A DNA stretch of 64,000 nt from Chitinophagales bacterium (GTDB lineage: Bacteria > Bacteroidota > Bacteroidia > Chitinophagales > Saprospiraceae): assembly GCA_013299105.1 (NCBI GenBank), contig JAAFJY010000036.1, forward strand, positions 23,276 to 87,275, read 5' to 3'. The notes under the pieces were generated by a model, which ran no database searches, was not told the DNA's origin, and worked only from the letters and a program-made list of their open reading frames with translations. How positions within the stretch are numbered: position 1 is the first letter of the stretch; every line of letters begins with the position of its first letter. Shown piece by piece: positions 1-10,181 of the stretch. The translations under genes were made by a program, and so were the position numbers.

Positions 1-177
1 TGTTTCCTCATTCGTCTTGATTACGATGGTGAAACGATGTACCCCCGGCATGGAAGACTTGGAAGTCGTCAAGCTTTCGATATTGATGTAGCGGCGCGTG
101 AATACCGAAACTACTCTCGACAACATGCCTGTGGTGTGTTCGGTAAAAACCGTCAGCGTATATACTTTAGGATCCAT
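1..177 (-). CDS. ilvN: Acetolactate synthase small (regulatory) subunit, N-terminal part, cut by the window edge
   Basis: Only the first 59 codons are present; the gene runs off the left edge. Translation from the ATG at 177 begins MDPKVYTLTVFTEHTTGM and continues with an ACT-domain start (LSRVVSVFTRRYINIESLT), the form seen in the regulatory subunit of acetolactate synthase, which binds valine and adjusts the activity of the catalytic subunit. It lies 14 bases after the stop of ilvB on the same strand, the usual order in an ilvDBN operon. The open frame and the ACT-like pattern are seen; the regulatory role follows from the family. The remaining ACT repeat and C-terminal domain cannot be judged here. 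Confidence 0.9.
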   Translation of the reverse strand, partial: MDPKVYTLTVFTEHTTGMLSRVVSVFTRRYINIESLTTSKSSMPGVHRFTIVIKTNEET

Positions 178-191
178 GATGATGGGGTTTT

Positions 192-1928
192 TTATTCGAG
201 TCTGATTTCATCCACCGCAGCACCAGCTGGTACCATTGGGAAAACGTTGTCTTCTTTTTCAACCCGAACGTGGAGCAAATAAGCACCCGGATAGTTCAAC
301 ATCTCGGATACTGCACCTTTGAGTTCTTCCGCTTTGGAGATGGTCTTGCCTTTTACGCCAAAGCCCTCGGCAATTTTCACAAAATCAGGATTTTGCAATT
401 CCACTGAGGAGTAGCGACGGTCAAAAAACAACTGCTGCCACTGCCGCACCATGCCCAGGAAGTTGTTGTCGAGGATCACAATTTTGACCCTCACATCCCA
501 TTGGGTACACATGCCCAGTTCCTGCAAGGTCATTTGGAAGCCTCCATCGCCGATGAAAGTAACTACTTCTTTATCTGGCTGCGCAAACTTTGCCCCGATA
601 GCAGCGGGCAAACCGTAGCCCATTGTGCCCGCACCACCAGAGGATACCCACTGGTTGGTATCCTGGAATTCGTAGTATCGGGCTGCGGCCATCTGGTGCT
701 GTCCCACGTCGGTGGCCACGATGGCTTTGCCTTGGGTTTGGCGTGAAATCTCACGCACCACCATGCCCATGCGCATTTCGCCCTTGTCGTTGGCACGCAT
801 GTCGCGGTCGATGACTTTTTCCTTTTCCATGCGGTCGCATTCGTCAAACTCGGCGTGCCATTCCGGGTAACGTTTTTCGTTTACCAGTGGCAGGAGCTTG
901 GTCAAAGCAGCCTTTGCATCAGCAAGGATAGGCACATCTGCGTGTACGTTCTTATTGATCTCGGAGGGGTCAATTTCGATGTGGATGACCTTGGCCTGTT
1001 TGGCGTACTTGTCTAGGCGTCCTGTTACCCGGTCGTCAAAACGCATGCCGATGGCGATGAGTACATCGCAGGAATTTTGCTTGACATTTGGGCCATAATT
1101 GCCGTGCATACCCAGCATACCCCGATTCATGGGGTGGTCACTGGGCAGTGAGGAAAGGCCGTGCAAAGTGCAACCTACTGGAATACCTGTTTTTTCAACA
1201 AAAGCCTTAAACACCTCCTGTGCGTGGGCAATTTGGATGCCATGCCCTGCCAAGATCATGGGTTTTTTGGCATTGTTGATCAAGTCCGCTGCGTCTCTGA
1301 TGGCATCCATATCTGGTTTTGGAAGTGGATGGTAGCTGCGGATGTGGTTGACTTTTTCGTAGTGGTAATCGAAAAACTCGTTTTGGGCGTTTTTGGTGAT
1401 GTCCACCAATACCGGACCCGGACGACCAGAGTTGGCGATGTAAAATGCCTTGGCGATGGCTTCAGGAATTTGATTGGCACGCGTCACCTGGATGTTCCAT
1501 TTGGTAACCGGCATGGTGGTATTGATCACGTCGGTTTCTTGGAATGCATCAGTGCCTAGGAGGTGATAAAACACTTGGCCAGTGATTGCTACCACTGGGG
1601 TTGAATCCAGCAGGGCATCAGCCAGGCCAGTCACTAGGTTCATGGCACCGGGACCAGAAGTAGCGAAGGCTACCCCAGTTTTACGGGTAGCACGGGCGTA
1701 GCCCTCGGCGGCGTGGATACCACCTTGCTCGTGGCGCGGCAAGATATGCCTGAGGCGGTCGAGGTAGTGGTACATCGCATCGTAGATGGGCATGATGGCC
1801 CCCCCCGGGTAGCCAAAAATAGTGTCAACACCTTCTTCCAACAAGCAACGCATCACGGCTTCTGCACCAGTGATGTGGTTGTTCACCGCTGGGGCTATTG
1901 GTTCGGGAGATGGATTCGTGTTGTGCAT
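192..1928 (-). CDS. ilvB: Acetolactate synthase large (catalytic) subunit
   Basis: Catalyses the thiamine-diphosphate-dependent joining of two pyruvates, or pyruvate and 2-oxobutyrate, the first common step of valine, leucine and isoleucine synthesis. The protein is 578 residues from the ATG at 1928. Visible marks are the N-terminal [16 protein letters not shown] and [13 protein letters not shown] segments, the catalytic glutamate region [15 protein letters not shown], the FAD-binding middle domain, and the C-terminal ThDP/Mg motif [14 protein letters not shown] followed by [12 protein letters not shown]. The frame stays open to a TTG at 1976, but that adds 16 unlikely residues; the ATG at 1928 follows an A-rich stretch and fits the family length. 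It sits 65 bases after ilvD and 14 before ilvN, so the three are probably co-transcribed. Cytoplasmic. Confidence 0.97.
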   Translation of the reverse strand: MHNTNPSPEPIAPAVNNHITGAEAVMRCLLEEGVDTIFGYPGGAIMPIYDAMYHYLDRLRHILPRHEQGGIHAAEGYARATRKTGVAFATSGPGAMNLVTGLADALLDSTPVVAITGQVFYHLLGTDAFQETDVINTTMPVTKWNIQVTRANQIPEAIAKAFYIANSGRPGPVLVDITKNAQNEFFDYHYEKVNHIRSYHPLPKPDMDAIRDAADLINNAKKPMILAGHGIQIAHAQEVFKAFVEKTGIPVGCTLHGLSSLPSDHPMNRGMLGMHGNYGPNVKQNSCDVLIAIGMRFDDRVTGRLDKYAKQAKVIHIEIDPSEINKNVHADVPILADAKAALTKLLPLVNEKRYPEWHAEFDECDRMEKEKVIDRDMRANDKGEMRMGMVVREISRQTQGKAIVATDVGQHQMAAARYYEFQDTNQWVSSGGAGTMGYGLPAAIGAKFAQPDKEVVTFIGDGGFQMTLQELGMCTQWDVRVKIVILDNNFLGMVRQWQQLFFDRRYSSVELQNPDFVKIAEGFGVKGKTISKAEELKGAVSEMLNYPGAYLLHVRVEKEDNVFPMVPAGAAVDEIRLE

Positions 1929-1993
1929 GGTTTTATTATTTGGTATGCTCTGGGCCAAAATACCCAGTGTTTTCAAGCTTTCAACTTCTTATT

Positions 1994-3670
1994 CTAAACT
2001 TCGTCGGTCACGCAGCCTTCGCTGGCCGATGAGACCATGTAAGCGTATTTGCGCAAGATACCTGATGTCGCTTTGGACTGAGGAGCCACCCAACCGCTTC
2101 GACGCAGCACCAATTCGTCGTCATCGACGTCCAAATGTAGGACTCTATTTTTGGCATCAATGGTGATCATGTCGCCATTTTGCACCAGCGCGATATTGCC
2201 ACCTACGGCTGCTTCAGGGGTGATGTGGCCAACTACAAAGCCATGTGTACCACCAGAGAAACGACCATCGGTAATCAGTGCAACTTTGTCGCCCAAGCCT
2301 TGGCCCATGATGGCGGAGGTGGGTTTAAGCATTTCAGGCATACCAGGACCGCCTTTGGGGCCGGAGTAACGGATCACCACTACATCTCCAGCTTGAATTT
2401 CACGCTGGTGAATGGCTGCGTTGGTTTCGTCCTCGCTATTGAACACTCGGGCAGGGCCTTTGAAGTATTCACCTTCTTTGCCTGTGATCTTGGCCACCGA
2501 ACCTTTTTCAGCCAAATTCCCAAAAAGGATTTGGATGTGGCCACTGGGTTTGATCGGATTGCTCAAGTCGCGCACGATGGCCTGGCCTTCGTGCAGGGCA
2601 GGCACACTGGCTAGGTTTTCAGCCAGGGTTTGGCCTGTACATGTCATGCAATCACCGTGCAACATGCCTTCGGCGAGCAGCATTTTCATGACCGCAGGCA
2701 CGCCACCGATTTTGTACAGGTCCTCCATCACGTATTTGCCGCTGGGCTTCAAATCGGCGATGAAAGGCGTGCGGTCACTGAGGTATTGGAAGTCTTGGAT
2801 GGTCAAAGAAACCCCTACCGAGCGGGCAATGGCCAGCAAGTGCAAAACTGCGTTGGTAGACCCCCCCAAGGCAATGATGGTGATGATGGCATTTTCGAAG
2901 GCCTCGCGGGTCATGATATCACGGGGCTTGATGTCTTTAGCCAACAAGTTGCGGATTGCTTTGCCAATGCTGTGGCAATCGTTCAGCTTTTCCGGGTGAT
3001 TGCCAGGAATTGACGAGTTGTAAGGTAGGGCCATGCCCATCGCCTCAATAGCCGTTGCCATCGTATTGGCAGTATACATACCTCCACAGGCACCGGGGCC
3101 AGGGCAGGCATTTTGGATGATGCCTTGGTATTCCTCGTCGTCAATTTGGCCAGTGCTGTGTTTGCCGTAAGCCTCAAAGGCAGAAATGATGTCCAGTTTT
3201 TGTTCTTGGTAAAAACCAGGGCTGATCGTGCCGCCATACACCACAATACCTGGTCGATTCAATCGACCCAAGGCGATCATAGCTCCAGGCATGTTTTTGT
3301 CACAGCCCACTACGGGCACTATCGCATCATAAAACTGTGCTCCAGCCACTGTTTCGATTGAATCAGCAATGATGTCGCGGGAGGGCAGGGAAAAACGCAT
3401 CCCTTCGGTTCCGTTCGACATGCCGTCGCTCACGCCGATGGTGTGGAAAATCAAGCCCACCAAATCGGCTTCTTTTACGCCTTGCTTTACGATGTCGGCC
3501 AAGCCATTCAGGTGCATGTTGCAAGTGTTGCCTTCCCAGCCCGTGCTGACAATTCCTACTTGTGCTTTTTGTAAGTCTTCGGTCGTAAGTCCTAGGCCGT
3601 ACAACATTGCTTGTGCTCCTGGTAGCGTAGGATCTTGGGTCAGCCTTTTGCTGTATTTGTTCAACTCCAT
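1994..3670 (-). CDS. ilvD: Dihydroxy-acid dehydratase
   Basis: Dehydrates 2,3-dihydroxy-3-methyl acids to the 2-oxo acids that lead to valine, leucine and isoleucine. At 558 residues it has normal family length. Conserved iron-sulfur cysteines are seen in [33 protein letters not shown] and [15 protein letters not shown], and the C-terminal part carries [19 protein letters not shown]. The start is the ATG at 3670, placed before [19 protein letters not shown]. It is the first gene of the leftward ilvD-ilvB-ilvN operon. A TAnnTTTG promoter element lies about 110 bases upstream. No leader-peptide attenuator was recognised. Cytoplasmic; very secure call. Confidence 0.98.
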   Translation of the reverse strand: MELNKYSKRLTQDPTLPGAQAMLYGLGLTTEDLQKAQVGIVSTGWEGNTCNMHLNGLADIVKQGVKEADLVGLIFHTIGVSDGMSNGTEGMRFSLPSRDIIADSIETVAGAQFYDAIVPVVGCDKNMPGAMIALGRLNRPGIVVYGGTISPGFYQEQKLDIISAFEAYGKHSTGQIDDEEYQGIIQNACPGPGACGGMYTANTMATAIEAMGMALPYNSSIPGNHPEKLNDCHSIGKAIRNLLAKDIKPRDIMTREAFENAIITIIALGGSTNAVLHLLAIARSVGVSLTIQDFQYLSDRTPFIADLKPSGKYVMEDLYKIGGVPAVMKMLLAEGMLHGDCMTCTGQTLAENLASVPALHEGQAIVRDLSNPIKPSGHIQILFGNLAEKGSVAKITGKEGEYFKGPARVFNSEDETNAAIHQREIQAGDVVVIRYSGPKGGPGMPEMLKPTSAIMGQGLGDKVALITDGRFSGGTHGFVVGHITPEAAVGGNIALVQNGDMITIDAKNRVLHLDVDDDELVLRRSGWVAPQSKATSGILRKYAYMVSSASEGCVTDEV

Positions 3671-3781
3671 TGAAAAAGGATACGGTGCTTCGTGAAAAAG
3701 TTTGGGTTAGCGGACTGCACATTTAACTAGTTATCCAATGAAATTGGAACGATAAAGTTTAGCCCAACTTTAGAATTGTTT

Positions 3782-3815
3782 CAAAGATATGGTATAAGGT
3801 CTTATGCTGCTAAAC
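3782..3815 (-). promoter_or_regulatory. Candidate promoter of the ilvDBN operon
   Basis: Read on the minus strand, TATCTTTG at 3789-3782 is a perfect match to the Bacteroidota -7 element TAnnTTTG. About 21 bases further upstream is GTTTA, a weak match to the -33 element. This would give an untranslated leader of roughly 105 bases before the ilvD ATG. The rest of the 470-base gap up to 4143 shows no gene; I could not find an equally clear promoter for the rightward receptor gene. Confidence 0.45.
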
Positions 3816-4143
3816 CTATTTACAGTGAACTTACCACTCAGTAATTTGGATGTTTTTTGAATAAAAAATTGATTATCTGATGTTTGTGAAGTGTTTTCTT
3901 ACGAACTAAAGGCGGAAATGGCAATGTTTGTGGATTTGGTTTTTGTCCGATTCTTCACCTGCTTCATTTAAAGTAACCAATTCCAGTAAAGCCATATACC
4001 TAATATTAGGGATCAGGGTAGTGAGGGAGATACGAATTTTAGGTATTTATTTGTATTTAGTCTAAATAGGCTTTTGTTTTTGCTCCTGTAGCCCTAGTTT
4101 TGAGCCACGAAATCGTGTAAGTGCTCAAAAACTAGTAAAAGTG

Positions 4144-6525
4144 ATGAAACCTATTCTCAGCTTCTTATTTACCTTGTGCTGCTGGAACCTTGAGGCCCAA
4201 TTAGCTACCGGGCAGATCAATGGCAAAGTCAACGACCAAAAAGGTCATGCGCTGCCCTACGCCCACCTGATCGTAAAGGGCACCTCCATCGGAACAGTTA
4301 GCAATGAGACAGGCTATTTTAGCATGAAAGTACCTGTTGGGCAAGTGATTGTGAAAATATCCAGTATTGGATACCAAGACCAGGAATTGACTTTAGAGGT
4401 CCAGGCTCAACAAGCGGCTGAAGTAGTGGTTGAAATGACTGAAAATGCCGCTGCACTTGCAGCGTACGTGGTCAACGCCAATGACTTGCGACAAAAATCA
4501 TACGTCAGTGTTTTGCCATCACAATCTTTGCGCCTGAACGCTCCTTTGATTGAAGTGCCGCAAAATATCGCAGTGATCAATCGCCAAATGATGCAAGACT
4601 TTGGGGTGCTAGGAACTGCCGAAATGGCTCGCATGACCAGTGGCGTAACCCGAAGGTATGGCAGCGCCAACGATTTTGCCTTCAACATTCGGGGCACCGA
4701 TGCCACCAATAACAACTTTCGCAACGGAGTTGGGGGCTACTGGTGGAATCAACAAGCAGATGCTTTCATGCTCGACCGGGTAGAGTTTGTAAAAGGTCCT
4801 GCGGGTTTCATGATCGGCAATGCCGAACCAGGCGGCATGCTCAATGAAGTGACCAAACAGGCCGATGGCCGCGAAGTCCGTGAGCTGGAATTGGGAGCAG
4901 GCTCCTGGAATTTATTCAGGGCTGGTGTGGACTTGGGCGGGAAATTCAGCGCCAATAGCAAATTCAGTTATCGCCTTGTTGCAGGTGGGCAACACACCAA
5001 TTCTTTTTTTGATTTTTACCGTTCCTACCGAACTTATGTACTGCCGTCTTTGCGCTACACGTATGCAACGGGCTCTTACCTCCAAGCCGAAATGATTAGG
5101 ATGGACGGTCATGTTCTGGCCGACAATGCCAACAACATCAGTCGCGATGGCTACGAGGCCCTTTTACCACGCCACTTCAACGCCAGCGACCCCAAAGCGC
5201 TACAAGGTGTAGAGACCGACGATCAATACTTTCGACTGTCGCACGTACACCAATTGGGACGCGGCTGGCAACTCAAATCACAATTTGCCCAAGTGGACGG
5301 TATTTTCCGAGGGGATGGGATGTACGTTAGCCGATTTACGCCCAATTTAGACACCCTGTACCGAGAATATTGGTACACCAATTGGCGCAATCAATTGAGC
5401 ACTGCCCAGTCTTTTATCGATGGCAAAATCAAGCAAGGTGCGCATTTAGAACACAGCATTTTGATCGGCCTTGATTATGGAAAAACCTCGGTAAACTCAG
5501 CCTACGCCGACCTGAACCCTGACGATTGGGGCAATCAATTCCCCATTGCAGTCAACAACCCGATTTACAGTCTCGAACCCCAAGCTTTTGCCGACACTAT
5601 TCAATACCCTGCCGATGATTGGGGGACGGAATGGCTGGCCCTTTACGCCCAGGATCACTTGAAAATGTTCAATAAGGTAGTGCTGACCCTAGCTGGACGC
5701 TTGTCGCGCACCCGCGCTTGGGCCTCTTATGACAGCACCACAGTGGTGGATTTGAAATTCACACCGCGCTTGGGTTTGACCTACTTATTGGGTAAAAATG
5801 CTTCTATTTACACCCTTTATGACGAAGCTTTCCTGCCGCAAACGGGCCGCAAAGCCGACCGTACCAATGCCCGCCCGCTGACGGGGAGCAACCTGGAATT
5901 GGGTTTCAAAGCACAATTGATGCGCCAAAAACTCGCCTTGAACGCTGCTTTGTTTCGCACCATCAAAAACAATGTGCTGGTCCAGAATCCCCAAACCCAG
6001 TTTTACGAAGAGCGCGGCCAAATCACCAGCCAGGGGTTTGAAGTGGATTTGATGGGTAATTTGGGGACCAATTGGTTGATTAGCGCCAATTACACCTATA
6101 CTTTGGCTGAAATTACCCAAGACGCGGATTCCAATTTGGTAGGTTTTCCCAATTATGCGGTTGCTCCACACGCAGGGAATGCAATGCTGCGTTATCGCTT
6201 TACCAAGGGCAGATTAGAAGGGTTCTCACTGGGTTTGGGCGCTCAATTCATGGGGCCACGCAGTGCAGTGTGGGCGGGTTGGACCAATCCCGAAGACAAG
6301 GCCAAAAGTGCACCTGCTTATACCCTGTTCGACTTTAATGCAGCATATGAAACTAAAAAGTGGGCCATTCGCCTGAATTGCTTTAACCTTTTCAATCGTC
6401 AATTTATGGACAATGCCTGGTGGAATTCAGCTGCTGAAGAGGGGGAACAGGGCTACTTCAACTTCACGCCCAATCAACCTTTCAATTTCAGGTTGTCGTT
6501 TCAATACCGCCTTTTGAAGGGGTAA
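4144..6525 (+). CDS. TonB-dependent siderophore receptor with carboxypeptidase-like N-terminal domain
   Basis: An outer-membrane receptor of 793 residues, of the FhuA/siderophore type, that would import a ferric chelate using TonB energy. An N-terminal signal peptide (MKPILSFLFTLCCWNLEAQ) is followed by a carboxypeptidase-regulatory-like beta domain (about 27-105: INGKVNDQKGHALPYAHL, GYFSMKVP), then a plug domain (about 120-240: VPQNIAVINRQMMQDFG, RGTDATNNNFRNG, VEFVKGPAGFMIGNAEPGG), then a long beta-barrel ending in an aromatic strand FNFRLSFQYRL. The open frame begins at a GTG at 4141, but the ATG at 4144 is the better start. A PepSY membrane protein starts 27 bases downstream, which supports iron uptake. 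The ligand cannot be read from sequence, and I found no clear Fur-type box by eye. Confidence 0.93.
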   Translation: MKPILSFLFTLCCWNLEAQLATGQINGKVNDQKGHALPYAHLIVKGTSIGTVSNETGYFSMKVPVGQVIVKISSIGYQDQELTLEVQAQQAAEVVVEMTENAAALAAYVVNANDLRQKSYVSVLPSQSLRLNAPLIEVPQNIAVINRQMMQDFGVLGTAEMARMTSGVTRRYGSANDFAFNIRGTDATNNNFRNGVGGYWWNQQADAFMLDRVEFVKGPAGFMIGNAEPGGMLNEVTKQADGREVRELELGAGSWNLFRAGVDLGGKFSANSKFSYRLVAGGQHTNSFFDFYRSYRTYVLPSLRYTYATGSYLQAEMIRMDGHVLADNANNISRDGYEALLPRHFNASDPKALQGVETDDQYFRLSHVHQLGRGWQLKSQFAQVDGIFRGDGMYVSRFTPNLDTLYREYWYTNWRNQLSTAQSFIDGKIKQGAHLEHSILIGLDYGKTSVNSAYADLNPDDWGNQFPIAVNNPIYSLEPQAFADTIQYPADDWGTEWLALYAQDHLKMFNKVVLTLAGRLSRTRAWASYDSTTVVDLKFTPRLGLTYLLGKNASIYTLYDEAFLPQTGRKADRTNARPLTGSNLELGFKAQLMRQKLALNAALFRTIKNNVLVQNPQTQFYEERGQITSQGFEVDLMGNLGTNWLISANYTYTLAEITQDADSNLVGFPNYAVAPHAGNAMLRYRFTKGRLEGFSLGLGAQFMGPRSAVWAGWTNPEDKAKSAPAYTLFDFNAAYETKKWAIRLNCFNLFNRQFMDNAWWNSAAEEGEQGYFNFTPNQPFNFRLSFQYRLLKG

Positions 6526-6552
6526 GTTCCCGCTAATTCCAAATACAATACC

Positions 6553-7713
6553 ATGCGTATCAAAAAATTAATGGGTAAAATTCACTTGATTTTAGGGCTG
6601 GCTTCCAGCCTGGTGGTTTTTATTGTGGCGATTACTGGGGCGATCTGGGCTTTTGAGTCCGAAATCTCTGATTTGCTGCAACCTTACCGCAAGGTGGCTG
6701 CACGCGAGCAAGCTTTCGTACAACCCAGTCAACTCAAAGTCCTGGCTCAACCATATTTCAAAAAGCAGCACATTGATGGCATTGAGTACGCAGGTAAAAA
6801 TCGGGCTGCCATCGTCAGGTCTTGGAAAAAACAAGGAGATCGTTACATTCCCACCTCAGCTTATTTCAACCCCTATGATGGCACTTTGTTGAAAATCAAA
6901 CAAGGGCGAGGCTTCTTTGATATAGTCATCGACTTGCACATCAACCTTCTTTTGGGCAATGTGGGCAGAGAAATTGTAGATTATGCGACCTTGATTTTTG
7001 TTGTCATGCTCATCTCCGGAATCGTTTTATGGTGGCCTAAAAACCGCAAAGCTCGCTCACAAAGGTTTCGCTTTGATTGGAAAAATAGTACTAAATGGCG
7101 GCGCAAAAATTACGATTTGCACAATGTATTAGGCTTTTATGCCTCTTGGATCGCAATTTTTATTGCCCTTACTGGTTTGGCTTGGGGCTTTGATTGGGTC
7201 AACAAAGCCATTTATTACACCTTCAGTGGCGGGGCCGATTACGTAGAATGGATGGAAGTGCGTTCAAAGTCAAAAAAGGATCTTGCCGTTTTACCCAATA
7301 TCGAAGATCGGGTGTACGAACAAGCCCTTGCAGCTTATGGGAAACCTTTCGCCAACCTGAGTTTGTACTTCCCCAATGACGCCAAATCAGCGATTTCTTG
7401 CTACATCAACCCTTCGGCCAAAACTTTTTATCGCAGTGCAACTTACTATTACGATGCCCGTAATGCCCAGCCTTTGGGTGAGGAAAAGTTCGAAGCAATG
7501 AACACGGGGCAACAAGTACGCAGCATGTATTACGATATTCACATTGGCAAGATCCTGGGCTTCCCTGGACAGGTATTGGTCTTTTTGGCCAGTCTGATTG
7601 TGGCCAGTTTGCCAGTTACGGGTGTCATTATCTATTTTGGGCGCAAGCGCAAGCAGGTCAGTAAAGCAAATTCAAGCATCCCCGCCAAAACGATGAAGGC
7701 TGAGGCCATTTAA
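6553..7713 (+). CDS. PepSY-associated transmembrane protein, iron-uptake type
   Basis: An inner-membrane protein of 386 residues of the PepSY_TM family. Members often sit beside TonB siderophore receptors and are thought to help reduce or release iron from siderophores. Four hydrophobic segments are visible: near 15-35 (LILGLASSLVVFIVAITG), about 140-160 (TLIFVVMLISGIVLWW), about 190-215 (GFYASWIAIFIALTGLAW) and about 338-360 (GQVLVFLASLIVASLPVTG). The soluble parts between them match PepSY-like periplasmic regions, and the tail is basic (FGRKRKQ). It follows the receptor by 27 bases on the same strand, so the two are very likely one operon. The exact biochemical role is not settled for the family. 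Confidence 0.9.
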   Translation: MRIKKLMGKIHLILGLASSLVVFIVAITGAIWAFESEISDLLQPYRKVAAREQAFVQPSQLKVLAQPYFKKQHIDGIEYAGKNRAAIVRSWKKQGDRYIPTSAYFNPYDGTLLKIKQGRGFFDIVIDLHINLLLGNVGREIVDYATLIFVVMLISGIVLWWPKNRKARSQRFRFDWKNSTKWRRKNYDLHNVLGFYASWIAIFIALTGLAWGFDWVNKAIYYTFSGGADYVEWMEVRSKSKKDLAVLPNIEDRVYEQALAAYGKPFANLSLYFPNDAKSAISCYINPSAKTFYRSATYYYDARNAQPLGEEKFEAMNTGQQVRSMYYDIHIGKILGFPGQVLVFLASLIVASLPVTGVIIYFGRKRKQVSKANSSIPAKTMKAEAI

Positions 7714-7774
7714 GGGAGTGAGTAAATAAAAACATACCCAAGGCGTAAGTTCATGTTTTCACTAAAACCCTATG

Positions 7775-7810
7775 GTAGTTGAAAAGTTGAAGGGTTGAAA
7801 TGTTGAAAAG
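7775..7810. repeat. TTCAAC-type short-period array, copy 1
   Basis: A 36-base run of GTTGAA-type units (on the other strand TTCAAC), spaced 8-9 bases. It is identical base for base to 36106-36141. It lies between the PepSY gene and the convergent esterase gene. See the matching finding for all six copies. Confidence 0.85.
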
Positions 7811-7879
7811 AGTCCACCAAGACGGTATCAAAGCATCGTGGATTTGGGTAGCTTATTTTTTGTTTCTCCCCTAAAGTCC

Positions 7880-8776
7880 TCATCTCCCCAAGGCCCAGCG
7901 CAAAAAATCTTCCATCACTACTTTCCAGGTGCCTTGGTTGTGCTGGCCGCCTTGTACTTCCAGGTAATGGATGTCGCGCTCGCGCTGGTAGCCTTTTTTC
8001 TCCAGTTCTTTGATCAAGTCCAGGGTGTCGTCGATGGAGTCGATGATGCCGTTGTGGTTGCGGTCGTCGGTTTCGTCCTCAGTACCTGTTTGCAGCCAAA
8101 ACTTGAGTTGAGGTTGGTAAGCCTTTTGTCGAATTTGGGCATGCATGATGCGGTCGGTATCGTCATTGTAGCCATCATCCAACCCTTTGGAGCGCCACCA
8201 AAAAGAACCTGAAAACACGCCGACCTGGTGGAAATGGTTGGGGTGATTCCATACCATGTCGATGGCCGAAAGCCCACCCAGGCTAAAACCCGCAAAACTG
8301 CTGAACTCCGGGCCGCGTTTGGTGCGGAAATGATGATCGATATAGGGCTTTAATTCTTCGAGCACAAACTGTGAATAAGCCCCTGCTTTGGCCCCTCGAC
8401 CTACATAATCAGCCTGGGCTGCCACGCCGTATTCCTGCAAACGTTGCTCATTGGCATGTATGGCCACTAAAATGAAGGATTTGACCACTTTGGACCGAAT
8501 CAGGCGATCCATCGTAGCATTGAGTCCGAGTGCAGGTAGGTCTTGGCCATCGTTGAGGTACAAAACCCGGTAACGGCTGAAGAAAAAAGAAGAGTGGTAA
8601 GCAGGCGGCAGGATAACCGTCACTTTAACCGTTCTTTGTAGGTGTTGGGACTTAATTTCGAGGTATTTTTCAGTACACATTGCGTGAGTTTGCAGGCTAA
8701 ACAGGGCGCAAAGAAAGGGCAAAAACTGTGGAATCAGACGGTTTTTTTGAAAAAATCCTTCGAACATTGTTTTCAT
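7880..8776 (-). CDS. Secreted alpha/beta-hydrolase esterase (enterochelin-esterase-like)
   Basis: A 298-residue protein of the putative esterase family (PF00756-type, related to enterochelin esterase and esterase D). A hydrophobic N-terminus (LIPQFLPFLCALFSLQTHA) suggests export. The nucleophile elbow GFSLGGLSAID, the oxyanion-side segment VLYLNDGQDLPALG, an acidic region TEDETDDRNHNG and the late histidine in GGQHNQGTW give a full Ser-Asp-His set. The calcium-like DDRNHNGIIDSIDD stretch resembles an EF-hand-type loop and is unusual for the family. The start may be the ATG at 8776 or the one at 8767. It is divergent from ilvA; the 87-base gap must hold both promoters. The substrate is unknown; a link to the siderophore genes 200 bases away is only suggestive. 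Confidence 0.85.
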   Translation of the reverse strand: MKTMFEGFFQKNRLIPQFLPFLCALFSLQTHAMCTEKYLEIKSQHLQRTVKVTVILPPAYHSSFFFSRYRVLYLNDGQDLPALGLNATMDRLIRSKVVKSFILVAIHANEQRLQEYGVAAQADYVGRGAKAGAYSQFVLEELKPYIDHHFRTKRGPEFSSFAGFSLGGLSAIDMVWNHPNHFHQVGVFSGSFWWRSKGLDDGYNDDTDRIMHAQIRQKAYQPQLKFWLQTGTEDETDDRNHNGIIDSIDDTLDLIKELEKKGYQRERDIHYLEVQGGQHNQGTWKVVMEDFLRWALGR

Positions 8777-8813
8777 AAAACTCGGTTTTTTACGCCAACA
8801 AGAAAGAAAAAAA

Positions 8814-8845
8814 TTGACTTTATCCCCAAAAAACCTGTACTATTG
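8814..8845 (+). promoter_or_regulatory. Candidate ilvA promoter
   Basis: TTGAC at 8814-8818, a 19-base spacer, then TACTATTG at 8838-8845 (one mismatch to TAnnTTTG). The spacing is correct for the Bacteroidota sigma factor. The implied leader before the ATG at 8864 would be very short, about 13 bases. Confidence 0.35.
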
Positions 8846-8863
8846 GGGACAATTTCCCTGACC

Positions 8864-10135
8864 ATGACCAAAGATTCGATCGCCAAACAAAAACTCATCT
8901 CGGTAGAAAACATCTACAAGGCCAAAGTGCGACTGAAAGGCGTAGCTGAACACACGCCCTTGATGTTCAACCAAAACCTCTCGGAGCAATACGACTGTAA
9001 AATCTTCCTCAAGCGCGAGGATTTACAACCAGTACGCTCTTATAAAATTAGGGGAGCTTACAATAAAATGGCTACTTTATCCAAGGAGATACTGACCAAA
9101 GGAGTGGTATGTGCCAGTGCGGGCAATCATGCCCAAGGGGTTGCATTTGCTTGCCGCTCGATGAAGGTCAAAGGCAAAATTTTCATGCCCAGGGTAACTC
9201 CCCAACAGAAAGTCAGCAAGGTCAAATTTTTTGGAAAGGAATACGTGGAGGTTGTTTTGGTAGGGGATACTTTCGACGATGCCTTTGCCGAAGCCAAGCG
9301 CTATTGTGAGGAAAATCAAAAGGCTTTTATTCACCCTTTTGACGACGAACGCATCATCGAAGGCCAGGGCACGGTGGGCTTGGAAATATTGGAAGACTGT
9401 TTGGAACCCATTGATTACCTGTTTGTTGCAATTGGCGGTGGCGGCTTGTTGGCGGGCTTAGGGTCTTGTTTTAAACAGATCAGCCCCAATACCAAAATCA
9501 TCGGCGTAGAGCCTACTGGAGCCCCGGCCATGCAAGAAGCCCTGAAGCAAGGCCAAGTGGTGACCCTAGACAAAATTGACAGCTTTGCCGATGGCGCGGC
9601 GGTGAAAAGGGTAGGGGAGATCACTTTCCAGATTGCCCAGCAAGTGGTCAAGGAAGTGGTTTTGGTGGATGAGGGAAAAATTTGCACCACCATTTTGCAA
9701 TTGTACAACGAAGAAGGAATCGTAGTAGAACCTGCCGGAGCCCTGACCATTGCTGTGTTGGACCAATACCGCGAACAGATCAAGGGCAAAACCATCGTGT
9801 GTGTGGTGAGTGGCAGCAACAACGACATCACCCGCACCGAGGAAATCAAAGAACGCTCGCTCTTGTACGAGGGCTTGAAGCACTACTTCATCATCCAGTT
9901 TCCACAAAGAGCCGGAGCCTTGCGCGATTTTCTGAACAACGTCTTGGGGCCGAATGATGATATTACCGACTTTGAGTACACCAAAAAACACAACCGCGAG
10001 CACGGCCCGGCTGTGGTAGGCATACAAGTACGCAAAAAAGAGGACTATCATGGCCTGCTCGAACGCATGAAGGCTGCCAATTACAATTACCAAATTTTAG
10101 AGGAAAACCGGGGTCTGTTCGAGCTCTTGATCTAA
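8864..10135 (+). CDS. ilvA: Threonine dehydratase (threonine ammonia-lyase), biosynthetic
   Basis: A PLP enzyme that deaminates threonine to 2-oxobutyrate, feeding isoleucine synthesis through the acetolactate synthase encoded at the left of this window. It is 423 residues, the short form with one C-terminal ACT-like regulatory region. Visible are the PLP-lysine motif SYKIRGAYNKM, the SAGNHAQGVAF segment, the phosphate-binding glycine loop IGGGGLLAGLG, VEPAGALTIAVL and SGSNNDITR, then the regulatory part beginning HYFIIQFPQRAGALRDFL. The frame is open back to 8642, but that start would overlap the divergent esterase gene; ATG 8864 (MTKDSIAKQKLIS) matches family starts and lies just after a promoter-like element. 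Confidence 0.96.
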   Translation: MTKDSIAKQKLISVENIYKAKVRLKGVAEHTPLMFNQNLSEQYDCKIFLKREDLQPVRSYKIRGAYNKMATLSKEILTKGVVCASAGNHAQGVAFACRSMKVKGKIFMPRVTPQQKVSKVKFFGKEYVEVVLVGDTFDDAFAEAKRYCEENQKAFIHPFDDERIIEGQGTVGLEILEDCLEPIDYLFVAIGGGGLLAGLGSCFKQISPNTKIIGVEPTGAPAMQEALKQGQVVTLDKIDSFADGAAVKRVGEITFQIAQQVVKEVVLVDEGKICTTILQLYNEEGIVVEPAGALTIAVLDQYREQIKGKTIVCVVSGSNNDITRTEEIKERSLLYEGLKHYFIIQFPQRAGALRDFLNNVLGPNDDITDFEYTKKHNREHGPAVVGIQVRKKEDYHGLLERMKAANYNYQILEENRGLFELLI

Positions 10136-10142
10136 ATATTTA

Positions 10143-10177
10143 AACTCCTCAACTTCTCACTTTTGAACTCCTCAACT
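10143..10177 (+). repeat. TCAAC-type short-period array, copy 2
   Basis: Repeated ACTCCTCAACTTCTCAC-like units on the plus strand, ending five bases before the ATG of the DinB-like gene. It is the TCAACTCC variant of the family also found at 45795-45830. Confidence 0.6.
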
Positions 10178-10181
10178 AAAA

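Noticed and set aside
1929..1976. TTG start for ilvB adding 16 residues
   Set aside because: The added residues look non-coding and an ATG with an A-rich leader exists at 1928.
3671..4143. Attenuator or T-box before ilvD
   Set aside because: The leader shows no clear leader peptide, T-box sequence or terminator hairpin.
8642..8863. Upstream extension of the ilvA frame by 74 codons
   Set aside because: It overlaps the start of the divergent esterase gene, has no family match, and a promoter-like element lies just before ATG 8864.
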